Assembly: GCA_963836355.1 (NCBI GenBank)
Contig: CAWIJO010000010.1
Span: forward strand, 372,001 to 436,000
From: Palsa-506 sp963836355
GTDB lineage: Bacteria > Actinomycetota > Actinomycetes > Streptosporangiales > Streptosporangiaceae
Length of the DNA stretch: 64,000 nucleotides
Direction of reading: 5' to 3'
Positions 35,700 to 43,957 of the stretch are shown piece after piece. A program made the position numbers and the translations under genes. The first letter of the stretch is position 1, and every line of letters begins with the position of its first letter. The notes under the pieces were generated by a model. The model ran no database searches and was not told where the DNA came from. It was given only the letters and a program-made list of their open reading frames with translations.

Positions 35700-35890
35700 T
35701 CAGTCCAGCCCGCGGAGGAAGGCGACCATGGCCTCGCTGACCTCGGCCGGGCGCTCCTGCTGCGTCCAGTGACCGCAGCCGGGCAGCAGCGCCGTGTCGC
35801 GAAGCCCGCCTCGGCAATGTGCATCCGCAGCCCGCGCACATCCACGTCGCTATGCGTGATCCCGCTCGGGCCTGCGCCAGACTCCGTCAT
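35700..35890 (-). pseudogene. Alpha/beta hydrolase (epoxide-hydrolase-like) reduced to its two ends
   Basis: The minus strand starts at ATG 35890 as GITHSDVDVRGLRMHIAEAG, the usual N-terminus of epoxide-hydrolase-type alpha/beta hydrolases. It then jumps in another frame to DTALLPGCGHWTQQERPAEV and AMVAFLRGLD with a stop at 35700. That second piece is the family's C-terminus including the catalytic His. About 250 central residues, with the nucleophile and acid, are missing. It cannot be an active enzyme. Confidence 0.82.
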
Positions 35891-36123
35891 GGCAGCTGGA
35901 TGGCTGTCATGACGGGCGGGCAATTGCCGGGACGGGGCGGACGGCCGCCGGCCCGGGCGGATACTGTCATGACCGGAGGATAACCGGCGCGTGGATCTAC
36001 GGACAGCAAGACGCCACCACGCAGAGTCACAATTGACACCTTTGTGGCCCATTGCCCGCCTCCGGCGGACCTATTCGAGGCATGCTATGTAGTGCGATGT
36101 TGCGCCTGAATGAGGGGGGCCCT

Positions 36124-36627
36124 GTGAGTCGCAGGCTGCTCCGGCTCGAGATACCGGTCTTCCCGGACCGGCGGATGTTCCGGATCCACGACGCGGCCGC
36201 CGATGCGGACGCGCCGAGTGGACCAGTGCCGCCCAGTGACGGCCTGGTCAGCTCTAACCGGGAGCAGATGCTGGTCATGAGCCTGCAGGAGAACGTCGGA
36301 GTGCGGGTCACCATCGAAGAATGGGACAGCGCTCCGCCGGCGTTCAGCGACGGCTACGAGGACGAGGCCAAGTGCGTCCTCTACCTGCGCGGCCAGCTCA
36401 GCGTGGACATGGGCACGGCCGGGCACGCTATCTCCGGCCTGCGCCTAGCTGGCGGGGTGGGTGACTACGGCGTCCGCGTCTACGCCCGCAACCGGGCCGA
36501 GGTGGTGCGCCTGTACGGGGAACTGTTCGAGCGCGACTTCGACCCGCTCGGCGATGATTTCCAGCGCGCCCGCAAGCAGCTGGACGGGCTGGAGCAGTAC
36601 CTGCTGCAGTTCTGGCGGGAGGCCTGA
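36124..36627 (+). CDS. Hypothetical protein (167 aa)
   Basis: This is a 167-aa protein of unrecognised family. After an Arg-rich start (SRRLLRLEIPVFPDRRMFRI) it carries REQMLVMSLQENVGVRVTIE, then CVLYLRGQLSVDMGTAGHAI and GVRVYARNRAEVVRLYGELF. The pattern is a strand-rich front and a helical back half, soluble and acidic. The GTG start at 36124 is chosen because a strong purine tract (GAGGGGGG) sits 4 nt upstream; ATG 36097 and ATG 36052 in the same frame are alternatives. Clean codon bias suggests a real gene, standing alone between a hydrolase remnant and the DUF3040 gene. The 129 nt after it hold no gene. Confidence 0.65.
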   Translation: MSRRLLRLEIPVFPDRRMFRIHDAAADADAPSGPVPPSDGLVSSNREQMLVMSLQENVGVRVTIEEWDSAPPAFSDGYEDEAKCVLYLRGQLSVDMGTAGHAISGLRLAGGVGDYGVRVYARNRAEVVRLYGELFERDFDPLGDDFQRARKQLDGLEQYLLQFWREA

Positions 36628-36756
36628 CGCAGCCGCGGATGCCCGGCGCAGCCGCGGGCTGCCGCGACACCGGCCGGCTGCTGCGCTGGACGCCGCCTGG
36701 GTCGGCTATCGGCTAGGTCCGCTACTGGCTGGTTCGGCTACTGGCCGGCCGCTGGA

Positions 36757-37260
36757 TCAGCCCGAGCGATCCTGCTGGGGGCTGGCGGCCTTCCTGGCCG
36801 GCACCTGCCCGGCGTTCGGATGCTGACCCGCTGCTACCGGCTGGCCGGCCGCTGACCGGCCGGCTGCGGGCGCGCCGCCGGCCGCGGGTGCATCGCCGGC
36901 CGACGGGCCCGGGCTGGCCGCCTCGCCCGCGCCACCCGTGGTGGCCGCGCCCCCCGTGGTGGCCGGCTGGCTAGCCCGCGACATCTGCTCGGACCTGCTC
37001 GGCACGGCCGTCGCGTGGGCGTGCGTGCTGCGGACGGGCAGCACGCGGAACGGCACTAGCGAATACACCATCAGGGACAGCAGGGCGACGATGGCGACGG
37101 CGAGGAGCGCAACCAGTACCCGCCCGCGAGGCCGCCGCAGGCTCGCCGCGAGACCCGGGCGCCCGAACGTCGTCAGGCGCGCCGCAAGCGACGGATCGTC
37201 GGCGGCGAGCTGGCGCTCTATCTCAGCGAGAATGCGCTGCTCATCCATGGGAAGTGCCAT
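36757..37260 (-). CDS. DUF3040 membrane protein
   Basis: This is a 167-aa protein. The N-terminus MALPMDEQRILAEIERQLAA followed by DDPSLAARLTTFG is the DUF3040 signature. One clear membrane helix follows (RVLVALLAVAIVALLSLMVY), then a long Ala/Gly/Pro-rich C-terminal tail (from about residue 85) containing short repeats such as ATTGGA and GGAPAAG. DUF3040 proteins are small actinobacterial membrane proteins of unknown function, often with two helices; here only one is obvious and the low-complexity tail is longer than usual. GGAGGTGG lies just upstream of ATG 37260. Confidence 0.82.
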   Translation of the reverse strand: MALPMDEQRILAEIERQLAADDPSLAARLTTFGRPGLAASLRRPRGRVLVALLAVAIVALLSLMVYSLVPFRVLPVRSTHAHATAVPSRSEQMSRASQPATTGGAATTGGAGEAASPGPSAGDAPAAGGAPAAGRSAAGQPVAAGQHPNAGQVPARKAASPQQDRSG

Positions 37261-37425
37261 GGCGCCACCTCCGCCTAGCGCATGGGTGGGGACTGCCTTC
37301 TACTATCCCCCACGATGGCGATTTTATCCGCTCTTTGCCATCCCGTCCGGCTGCGAAAGTGGCCGGACGGACCATTCACCGGGCCCCGGCGCCGCCCGGT
37401 GCGGTGATCGTCTTCGAATACGTGT

Positions 37426-37454
37426 TTGCCTCGATCGAACAGCTGTTCTATCAT
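37426..37454 (+). promoter_or_regulatory. Sigma-70-type promoter of the radical SAM gene, leaderless
   Basis: TTGCCT at 37426-37431, a 17-bp spacer, then TATCAT at 37449-37454. The GTG start at 37462 follows 7 nt after the -10, where transcription should begin. Confidence 0.65.
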
Positions 37455-37461
37455 GATTGGC

Positions 37462-38526
37462 GTGCGCTGGGACAACCTGAGTGATCAAGTTGCCGCGGCC
37501 GGCCGCAGGCCGGCCACGGCAGCACAGCCGCTCTTCGAGGCCGGCCCGGTGGCCAGGACCTTCGACACACCGGCGTTCCGCGGCATGACCTTTCACGAAG
37601 TGCGCGCCCGCACCATCATCAATCGGGTGCCGCCCGCGTCGCGGATGTCCTTCCGCTGGACCATCAATCCGTATCGTGGCTGCTCGCACGCGTGCGCTTA
37701 CTGCTTCGCCAGGAACACGCATACCTATCTCGACTTCGATGCCGGGCACGATTTCAACTCGCAGATCGTGGTCAAGGTAAATGCGGCCGAGCTCGCCCGC
37801 CGGGAGCTCGTGGCGCCGCGCTGGCTGGGCGAGCCCATCGCGATGGGCACCAACGTGGACTGCTACCAGCGGGCCGAGGGCCGCTACCAGCTGATGCCCG
37901 GCATCATCACCGCGCTGCGGGACGCGGCCAATCCGTTTTCCATCCTGACCAAGGGCACCTTGATCCTGCGCGACCTGGACCTTATCGCCGGCGCAGCGGA
38001 GGTCACCGACGTCGGGCTGAACGTGTCCGTCGGGTTCGCCGACCCTGACCTCTGGCGCTCGGTCGAGCCAGGCACACCGAGCCCGGAGCGCCGGCTGGCG
38101 GCGTGCGCCGCCCTGAATGGGCGCGGCCTGCGCTGCGGGGTGCTGATGGGCCCGGTGCTGCCGTTCCTGTCCGACTCACCCGGTCAGCTGGCCGCGACCG
38201 TCCGCCGGATCGCCGCGGCCGGCGCGGCGCAGGTGACCCCGATCACCTTGCACCTGCGGCCCGGCGCGCGCGAGTGGTACCTGCGCTGGCTCGGCGAGCA
38301 GCACCCCGGCCTGGTGCCGCGCTACCGCGAGCTCTACGGCACCGGCGCGTACGCGGCCCGTTCCTACCAGGAGCGCATCACCGGGCAGGTGCGGGCGCTG
38401 GCAGAGCGCTACGGCGTCGGCCGGGCCTGCCCAGCGCAGGCCAGGCGGTTGCCGCGGCCCGGTCCTTCCCCGGCCGGGCCGCGGCAGCCGCCCGCCGGCC
38501 AGGATGTCCAGCTCGCGCTCCTCTGA
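37462..38526 (+). CDS. Rv2578c-family radical SAM protein
   Basis: This is a 354-aa radical SAM enzyme. The [4Fe-4S] cluster motif CSHACAYCFARNTH lies in NPYRGCSHACAYC (about residue 75). Later conserved parts include AMGTNVDCYQRAEGRYQLMP, PFSILTKGTLILRDLDLI and VLMGPVLPFLSD. This matches the spore-photoproduct-lyase-like Rv2578c family of actinobacteria; the reaction is unknown. I chose GTG 37462 (VRWDNLSD) because members begin with (M)RWD and because a consensus-like promoter ends 7 nt upstream. ATG 37453 in the same frame is an alternative and would lie in the -10 box. The Pro-rich tail is not conserved. Confidence 0.88.
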   Translation: MRWDNLSDQVAAAGRRPATAAQPLFEAGPVARTFDTPAFRGMTFHEVRARTIINRVPPASRMSFRWTINPYRGCSHACAYCFARNTHTYLDFDAGHDFNSQIVVKVNAAELARRELVAPRWLGEPIAMGTNVDCYQRAEGRYQLMPGIITALRDAANPFSILTKGTLILRDLDLIAGAAEVTDVGLNVSVGFADPDLWRSVEPGTPSPERRLAACAALNGRGLRCGVLMGPVLPFLSDSPGQLAATVRRIAAAGAAQVTPITLHLRPGAREWYLRWLGEQHPGLVPRYRELYGTGAYAARSYQERITGQVRALAERYGVGRACPAQARRLPRPGPSPAGPRQPPAGQDVQLALL

Positions 38527-38563
38527 CTGGCTCAGATCAGTCCGCAGCAGATTGACTGACAGG

Positions 38564-39034
38564 TCAGCGCGTACCTAATCCCCGGCTGGCAGGGCCAGCG
38601 GCGGGTGGCCAGCCATCCGCGTCGCAGTCCTGGCCGGCCTGCCCCACCGGCAGGCCGGCTGCCGCCCAGGCCCGGAATCCGCCGTCCAGGTCCGTCGCAC
38701 CGCGGATGCCGAGATCTTGCAGTGCGGCAGCCGCCAGGCTGGACGTATAGCCCTCCGAGCACATGACGATGACGCGGCGGTCGTAGCCTGCCTGCGGAAG
38801 CCGGGCGGCCGAGGCCGGGTCGAGGCGCCACTCAAGCACGTTGCGCTCGATCACCAGGGTGCCTGGCACCTCGCCCTCGGTCGCGCGCTGGGCGGCCGGC
38901 CGGATGTCGACCATGATCGCGCCGTCCTGCCGGGCCGCCATTGCCTGCTGCGGGCTGACCCGGTCGAGCCGGCCCCTGGCCTCGGCCAGGATCTGATCGA
39001 TGGTCCGCGCTCCGGGCGGCGGGGCAGCGGTCAC
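38564..39034 (-). CDS. Rhodanese-like sulfurtransferase
   Basis: This is a 156-aa single-domain rhodanese. The active-site loop is VIVMCSEGYTSSLAAAAL with the catalytic Cys in MCSEGYTS; the N-terminal part has GAIMVDIRPAAQRATEGEVP and the C-terminal part DLDGGFRAWAAAGLP. It would transfer sulfane sulfur to an acceptor. The start is GTG 39034. Upstream on the same strand lies a cysteine dioxygenase remnant. In actinobacteria these two genes often sit together for cysteine-sulfur oxidation, so this rhodanese may have lost its partner. The tail after residue 130 is Gly/Ala-rich. Confidence 0.88.
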   Translation of the reverse strand: MTAAPPPGARTIDQILAEARGRLDRVSPQQAMAARQDGAIMVDIRPAAQRATEGEVPGTLVIERNVLEWRLDPASAARLPQAGYDRRVIVMCSEGYTSSLAAAALQDLGIRGATDLDGGFRAWAAAGLPVGQAGQDCDADGWPPAAGPASRGLGTR

Positions 39035-39070
39035 CAGTTCAGCTCCGGGTGAGTCACCAGTTCAGCTCCG
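39030..39070. repeat. 18-bp direct repeat at the cysteine dioxygenase/rhodanese junction
   Basis: GTCACCAGTTCAGCTCCG occurs at 39030-39047 and 39053-39070 (period 23 bp). It duplicates the end of the dioxygenase frame with its stop, so a junction that was probably an overlapping GTGA has been pushed apart. Confidence 0.9.
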
Positions 39071-39334
39071 AGTGCTCGGTAGTGGTGTGGATCAGGCCGC
39101 CGGCGGTGAGCTCGTACCGGCGCATGGCGGTCAGCGGCGGGGAGTAGGCGTGCACGCTGACGGCGGGCGCGGGCCAGACGTTCACCACCTCGTGCACATG
39201 CGGCGGTACCAGCGCCGGCTGGCATCGAACCGAACGATATCGCGCCAGCCGGCCGGCTGCGCGGCGATGGCGGCCACGACCTGGGCCAGCTTCAGCTGGC
39301 CGGCCTGAAACCGCGTGCTCGTGCCATTCTCAAT
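39054..39334 (-). pseudogene. Cysteine dioxygenase with the catalytic middle deleted
   Basis: On the minus strand one frame reads LKLAQVVAAIAAQPAGWRDI then VRFDASRRWYRRM, the N-terminal part of type I cysteine dioxygenase. It then continues in another frame as VPPHVHEVVNVWPAPAVSVH and AYSPPLTAMRRYEL, the family's C-terminus, ending at 39054. The roughly 60-80 residues with the HxH iron ligands and the HDHG segment are gone, and no proper start codon precedes the first part. It lies directly upstream of the rhodanese gene, so the pair was once a cysteine catabolism operon. Confidence 0.85.
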
Positions 39335-39384
39335 TCACGCAGATCGCACCCGGCGGGCCGGGCGCCGCAGCCGGTGCGGCCACG

Positions 39385-40098
39385 TACAGTTGACTGCCGT
39401 GGGATCGGACCGCGCGCCTTGATCGGCCGGGCTGGCGGCCGGGCCTGGCGCACCACTGTCAGCGACGGGACTAGCCCAGGGGACGCTGGCCCAGGCCCAT
39501 GGGACGCCCGCCCTGCGTCAGCCCGGCGCGAGGGCCAGCGGGTCAGTTCCGTTGTGCTGGCGGGCACGGCCGGCCGCGGCGGCACCCCTGAGCAGGATGC
39601 CAGGCTCGGCGCGGCACTGCTCGCCTCGCCGAAGGACGCCGCGGAGCACGCCTATAGCGTCGACTCGGTCCGCGACGTGCTCGCCCCGCGATGCGACAGC
39701 CTCGACATCGAGCCGCGGCCGTCTCTGCTCCGGCTGGCCAATGTCCAGCACCTAGCCACCGCCGTCAGCGGCGTGCTGGCCCGCGAGGTGTCGGCCCTGG
39801 CGCTAGCCGCGGCGCTGCACCCTACGGCCGCCGTCTGCGGCACGCCGGCCGACGCCGCGATGGAGCTGATCAGGGAAGTCGAGGGCATGGACAGGGGCGT
39901 TACGCGGGCCCGGTCGGCTGGGTGGACGCGGGCGGCAACGGCGAATGGGGAATAGCCTTGCGCTGCGGCCAGCTCAGCGGCCGGCCTGCCCGGCTGTTCG
40001 CTGGCTGCGGCATCGTGGCAGGCTCAGATCCCGCGGCCGAGCTCGCCGAGGCGCAGGCGAAATTCCGGCCCGTGCAGGACGCACTCGAAGGTCCGTAG
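39385..40098 (+). pseudogene. menF: Isochorismate synthase (menF) remnant: front deleted, one frameshift
   Basis: Coding homology begins at about 39510 with RREGQRVSSVVLAGTAGRGG, then LLASPKDAAEHAYSVDSVRD, LRLANVQHLATAVSGVL and LHPTAAVCGTPADAAMELIR up to GMDRG. The frame then breaks at about 39893. It resumes one frame over as RYAGPVGWVDAGGNGEWGIA, LFAGCGIVAGSDPAAELAEA and ends DALEGP. One C is missing (GGC CGT would restore the frame). About 200 N-terminal residues are absent. A TACAGT hexamer and a GTG at 39385-39401, leading into a short dead frame, may be the original promoter and start. It sits beside menD and so belonged to the menaquinone cluster. The frameshift could be a sequencing error; the missing front could not. 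Confidence 0.82.
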
Positions 40099-40136
40099 CG
40101 GGAATCAGGCCTTGCTGCTGGCGGGGGCACGGCGGA

Positions 40137-42095
40137 TCAGCCGTCGGCCGGCCACGCGCGCCGAGCTGGCCGGCTGGCCAGCTCGGCGCGGACAGCAGCA
40201 GCGGCCCGCTCGTGCAGGCGCGCGCGCAGGGCCGCCCCGGCCTCGCGGTCCGTGCGCACCTCGACGATCCGCAGCCCGGTACCACCCAGCAGGCCGGGCA
40301 GGTCGGCTGGCTGCTCAAGCACGGTATGCGGCAGTCCGGCGGCGTCGGCCAGGCGGCCAAGATCGGCACCGTGCGGGGTACCGAACAGGCGCTCGAACGG
40401 GCCGCCGATGGCGGCCTGCTCGAGAGTCGAGAAAATCCCGCCGCCGTCGTTGTTGACCACCACGATGCACAGGTCCGGCCGCGGTTCGTCAGGTCCGAGC
40501 ATCATGCCGGGCGCGTCATGCAGGAAGGCCAGGTCACCGAGCAGCGCACAGGCCGCTCCCCCGCGGTCGGCCTGGTGCGCAAGCGCCGCGCCGATCGCGG
40601 CGGATACCAGCCCGTCGATACCGCTTGCGCCCCTGCTGGCCAGCACGCGAAGGCCGGCCCGCGGGGCCAGCTGCTGGTCCAGGTCGCGGATCGGCAGGCT
40701 GGACGCGGCCCACAGCAGCGCGCCGTCCGGCAGCGCCGCGGCCAGGTCCCTGGCCAGCCGGGGCTCGGTCAGCAGCCCGGCCTCGTCCAGCACCGCATCG
40801 ACGGCGCGGCGGGCCGCGGTATCGGCCCGGCGCCATGAGTCCAGCCAGGCCGGCCTGGCTGGCCGGGTGGCCGGCCCGCGCAGCCTGATCCGCACCGCCA
40901 CCTCGGTGGCGGTGCGGGCCGGATCGGCCCAGCGGCCCGGGCCGCTGGCGAGCACGATATGCCTGGCGGGTGGCCCGCCCGGCGCGCCCTGCAGGAACGC
41001 GAGCTGACCGCGGGAAAGGCCGGGCCGGCCCGCCGAGACGATCACGTCGGGCCGGTGGCCGGCCACGAACGCCGGCGTCGCCAGCAGGTACGGGTACGCC
41101 GACAGCGCGTTCGGGCCGCGGCGGGCGGTCGACGATGGCTCCGCCAGCATTGGCCAGCCCGCCCGCTCGGCCAGCTTGAGCAGCCGCCCGGCGTCGGCCT
41201 CGGCGCCATCGCCGCAGACGAGCACGCCGCGCTCGGTCCAGTCGATCTCCAGGCCGTCCGTGCCGGACTGCACCGCGGAGCCGGGACGAAGGGCGCCGAA
41301 CCGGGTCCACGGCGCACCGCCCGGCCGGCCGTCAAGCGGCTCGGGCCAGCCGCCTCCGTCGCCATGCCCTGGCACGAGTGGCTCCCGCAGCGGCACGTTG
41401 ACGTGCACCGGGCCCGGCGGCCCGCCAGCCGCGCCGGATGCCTGCGCCCAGGCCCGGCAGGCCAGCGACCGCCAGTAGCCAGCCATCCCGGCGCGGGCTT
41501 CCGGCGGGCCGGCCTCGCAAAACCACCGGACCGAGCCGCCGTACAGCTTGAGCTGGTCGATTGCCTGATTGGCGCCGGTGCCGCGCAGTTCAGGCGGCCG
41601 GTCGGCGGTCAGCACGATCAGCGGCACGGCGGCCTCGTCTGCCTCGATCACCGCCGCATGCAGCTGCGCCGCCGCCGTGCCCGATGTGCACACGACGAGC
41701 ACCGGCCGGCCGCTCGCCTTGGCCAGGCCAAGCGCGAGGAACGCCGCTGACCGCTCGTCTATCCGCACGTGCAGCCGCAGCGCTGAGCCGGGGGGACCCC
41801 CCGGGGCCCCGCGCGAAGCTGGCCCGGCAGGGCGGTCCCCCGGCATCTCCGGCGAAGCCGGGCCGCGGCGATCAGCACCCGCCGGTATCGTGCTCGCGCG
41901 TTTCCGCGGAAACGCCGGCCCGTCAGGCCCAGCCGCCGTCGTCCCCGGTGATGCTGGTACGGAACGGCGGCTGAGCTCGTAGAGCGCCAGGGCCAGCGGA
42001 GCGCTGCGCGAGCCGGGGGCGAGCACCGCCTCCCGCAGGCCGCAGCGCACTAGCTCGTCAGCCAGCACGATGCCGAATGCCATGGACGGGTTCAT
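40137..42095 (-). CDS. menD: 2-succinyl-5-enolpyruvyl-6-hydroxy-3-cyclohexene-1-carboxylate synthase
   Basis: This is a 652-aa thiamine-diphosphate enzyme joining isochorismate and 2-oxoglutarate in menaquinone synthesis. N-terminal hallmarks are LADELVRCGLREAVLAPGSR and LHVRIDERSAAFLALGLAKA; the ThDP region is ASRGASGIDGLVSAAIGAAL and CIVVVNNDGGGIFSTLEQ. The protein is longer than usual because about 60 residues rich in Gly, Pro, Ala and Arg (about residues 50-105, plus strand about 41780-41960) interrupt the Pyr domain just before RLHVRIDERSA. That insert carries an 18-bp perfect palindrome. The start ATG 42095 overlaps the menC stop by 4 nt. Whether the insert allows full activity is unknown; the frame is intact. 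Confidence 0.93.
   Translation of the reverse strand: MNPSMAFGIVLADELVRCGLREAVLAPGSRSAPLALALYELSRRSVPASPGTTAAGPDGPAFPRKRASTIPAGADRRGPASPEMPGDRPAGPASRGAPGGPPGSALRLHVRIDERSAAFLALGLAKASGRPVLVVCTSGTAAAQLHAAVIEADEAAVPLIVLTADRPPELRGTGANQAIDQLKLYGGSVRWFCEAGPPEARAGMAGYWRSLACRAWAQASGAAGGPPGPVHVNVPLREPLVPGHGDGGGWPEPLDGRPGGAPWTRFGALRPGSAVQSGTDGLEIDWTERGVLVCGDGAEADAGRLLKLAERAGWPMLAEPSSTARRGPNALSAYPYLLATPAFVAGHRPDVIVSAGRPGLSRGQLAFLQGAPGGPPARHIVLASGPGRWADPARTATEVAVRIRLRGPATRPARPAWLDSWRRADTAARRAVDAVLDEAGLLTEPRLARDLAAALPDGALLWAASSLPIRDLDQQLAPRAGLRVLASRGASGIDGLVSAAIGAALAHQADRGGAACALLGDLAFLHDAPGMMLGPDEPRPDLCIVVVNNDGGGIFSTLEQAAIGGPFERLFGTPHGADLGRLADAAGLPHTVLEQPADLPGLLGGTGLRIVEVRTDREAGAALRARLHERAAAAVRAELASRPARRAWPADG
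41898..41915. repeat. 18-bp perfect palindrome inside menD
   Basis: GCGTTTCCGCGGAAACGC reads the same on both strands. It lies in the extra segment of menD and translates to part of AFPRKRAS, which resembles the peptides produced when REP-like palindromic elements insert in frame. Confidence 0.85.
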
Positions 42096-43093
42096 CCGGC
42101 CCCGAGATACTCCGCTGCCGCGGCCATCCGGGCCCGCCAGGGCGCCGGATCGGCCGCTACGGCGGCCAGCCGCGCCGCGTCCGGCACTGCCGCCCGGACC
42201 GGCACCCACCCCGCCACCGCTGTCAGCGGCTCGGCCGTGACATCGTCGGCCAGCAGGCTCATCGTGGCGAGGCCGCACGCATACGGCAGGTCAGGCAGCG
42301 CGGCCGCGAGCGCCACCCCGGCCGCCAGGCCGACCGATGACTCGACCGCGCTGGAAACTACCACCGGCAGGCCGCACTCGGCGGCGATCCGCACCGCCCG
42401 GGCCACGCCGCCAAGCGGGGCCGCCTTCAGCACCACGATGTCGGCCGCGCCGGCAGCGCGGACCGCGAGCGGATCGGCGGCCCGCCGGATGGACTCATCC
42501 GCGGCCAGCGGCACGTCCACCCGGCGGCGCAGCTCGGCGAGCTCGGCCAGGGTGGCGCACGGCTGCTCGGCATATTCCAGCCCGGCCGAGGTCATGGCGC
42601 GCAGCATCCGGGCCGCCTGAGCGACCGTCCAGGCGCCATTGGCGTCCACCCGGATCCGGCCGCCGGGGCCGAGCGCGTCCCGCACCGCCTCGACCCGGGC
42701 GAGGTCGGCCGTCTCCGGCTGCCCTGGTTCGGCCACCTTCACCTTGGCGGTCCGGCAGCCGGACGCGATGGCGATCTCGTGCGCCCGCCGCGGCCCGACG
42801 GCCGGGATGGTCACGTTCACTTCAACGGCATCGCGGGCGGCCGCGGGCCAGCCGGTAACGGCCGCTTCCAGGGCGCTGGCCAGCCAGCGCGCGCATTCGC
42901 GCGGGCCGTACTCCGCGAACGGCGAGAATTCGCCCCAGCCGGCCGGGCCCTCGATCAGCGCGCCCTCCCGCACGGTGATGCCGCGGAACCGGGCCCGCAT
43001 CGGTATCGCGAACGCGCAAACCCCCGGCAGCAGTTCAGCCAGTAGTTCTCGCAGCTCAGGCGCCGTCAGGCCGGTTCCGGCCGGGCTGGTCAC
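42092..43093 (-). CDS. menC: o-Succinylbenzoate synthase
   Basis: This is a 333-aa enolase-superfamily enzyme that dehydrates SHCHC to o-succinylbenzoate. Catalytic Lys lies in CRTAKVKVAE. Metal ligands are in RVDANGAW, EYAEQPC and PLAADESI, and the second Lys is in DIVVLKAAPLGG. The fold's C-terminal loop VSSAVESSVGLAAG is present. It starts with GTG 43093, overlapping the menB stop by 4 nt, and its own stop overlaps the menD start. The order menB-menC-menD is therefore a translationally coupled operon. Confidence 0.94.
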   Translation of the reverse strand: MTSPAGTGLTAPELRELLAELLPGVCAFAIPMRARFRGITVREGALIEGPAGWGEFSPFAEYGPRECARWLASALEAAVTGWPAAARDAVEVNVTIPAVGPRRAHEIAIASGCRTAKVKVAEPGQPETADLARVEAVRDALGPGGRIRVDANGAWTVAQAARMLRAMTSAGLEYAEQPCATLAELAELRRRVDVPLAADESIRRAADPLAVRAAGAADIVVLKAAPLGGVARAVRIAAECGLPVVVSSAVESSVGLAAGVALAAALPDLPYACGLATMSLLADDVTAEPLTAVAGWVPVRAAVPDAARLAAVAADPAPWRARMAAAAEYLGAG

Positions 43094-43908
43094 GGACGGC
43101 GGGGGAATTTCGCGAAATCGGGATCACGCTTGCTGACGTAGGCGTCGCGGCCCTCCTGGGCCTCCTCGCTCATGTAGTACAGCATCGTCGCGTCCCCGGC
43201 GAACTGCTGCATGCCCGCGGCGCCGTCGGTCACGGCATTCAGCGCGCCCTTGAGCATCCGCAGCGCCAGCGGCGACTTCTGCAGCAGCTCACGGCACCAG
43301 GCGACCGTCTCGGCCTCTAGCCGGTCCAGCGGGACGACGGCGTTTACCAGGCCCATCTGGAGCGCGTCCGCCGCGCTGTACTGGCGGCACAGGTACCAGA
43401 TCTCGCGCGCTTTCTTCAGCCCAACGGTCGACGCGAGCAGCCAGGAACCGTAGCCGGCGTCGAAGGAGCCAACCCTGGGACCGGTCTGGCCGAAGACCGC
43501 GTTGTCGGCGGCGATCGTCAGGTCGCAGCAGACGTGCAGCACGTGGCCGCCGCCGATCGCGTAGCCGGCCACCATCGCGATTACCGGCTTCGGCGTCCGG
43601 CGGATCTGCACCTGCAGGTCAAGCACGTTCAGCCGGCCGACACCGCCGGAGTCCAGGTAGCCGTCATCGCCGCGGACCCGCTGGTCGCCGCCGGAGCAGA
43701 ACGCCTGATCGCCGGCCCCGGTCAGGATGATCACGCCGATCGAAGGGTCATCGCGGGCCGCGGTGAAGGCCGCGGACAGCTCGAACAAGGTTGCTGGCCG
43801 GAACGCGTTCCGAACTTCCGGCCGGTTGATCGTGATCTTGGCGATGCCCTCGGCCGCCTGGTAGGCGATGTCCGTGTACTGCTGTCCCGCCGGCTGCCAG
43901 TCGATCAC
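43090..43908 (-). CDS. menB: 1,4-Dihydroxy-2-naphthoyl-CoA synthase
   Basis: This is a 272-aa crotonase-fold ring-closing enzyme of menaquinone synthesis. Conserved parts: IAKITINRPEVRNAFRPATL, GDQAFCSGGDQRVRGDDGYL, VIAMVAGYAIGGGHVLHVCC and FGQTGPRVGSFDAGYGSWLL, ending KRDPDFAKFPRRP, which is the MenB tail. GTG 43908 is the start, with GGGAGGG about 7 nt upstream; the frame is open further up but there overlaps divergent menE. It is first gene of the menBCD operon, only 49 nt from the divergently transcribed menE. Confidence 0.95.
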   Translation of the reverse strand: MIDWQPAGQQYTDIAYQAAEGIAKITINRPEVRNAFRPATLFELSAAFTAARDDPSIGVIILTGAGDQAFCSGGDQRVRGDDGYLDSGGVGRLNVLDLQVQIRRTPKPVIAMVAGYAIGGGHVLHVCCDLTIAADNAVFGQTGPRVGSFDAGYGSWLLASTVGLKKAREIWYLCRQYSAADALQMGLVNAVVPLDRLEAETVAWCRELLQKSPLALRMLKGALNAVTDGAAGMQQFAGDATMLYYMSEEAQEGRDAYVSKRDPDFAKFPRRP

Positions 43909-43944
43909 GCGCCGCCCTCCCGCTCGCTGCCCGGTCTGCCCGAT

Positions 43945-43950
43945 TAACCT
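43945..43950 (+). promoter_or_regulatory. -10 hexamer of a probable leaderless promoter (menE)
   Basis: TAACCT, 7 nt before GTG 43958, in the 49-nt menB-menE gap. Confidence 0.5.
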
Positions 43951-43957
43951 TACGACC

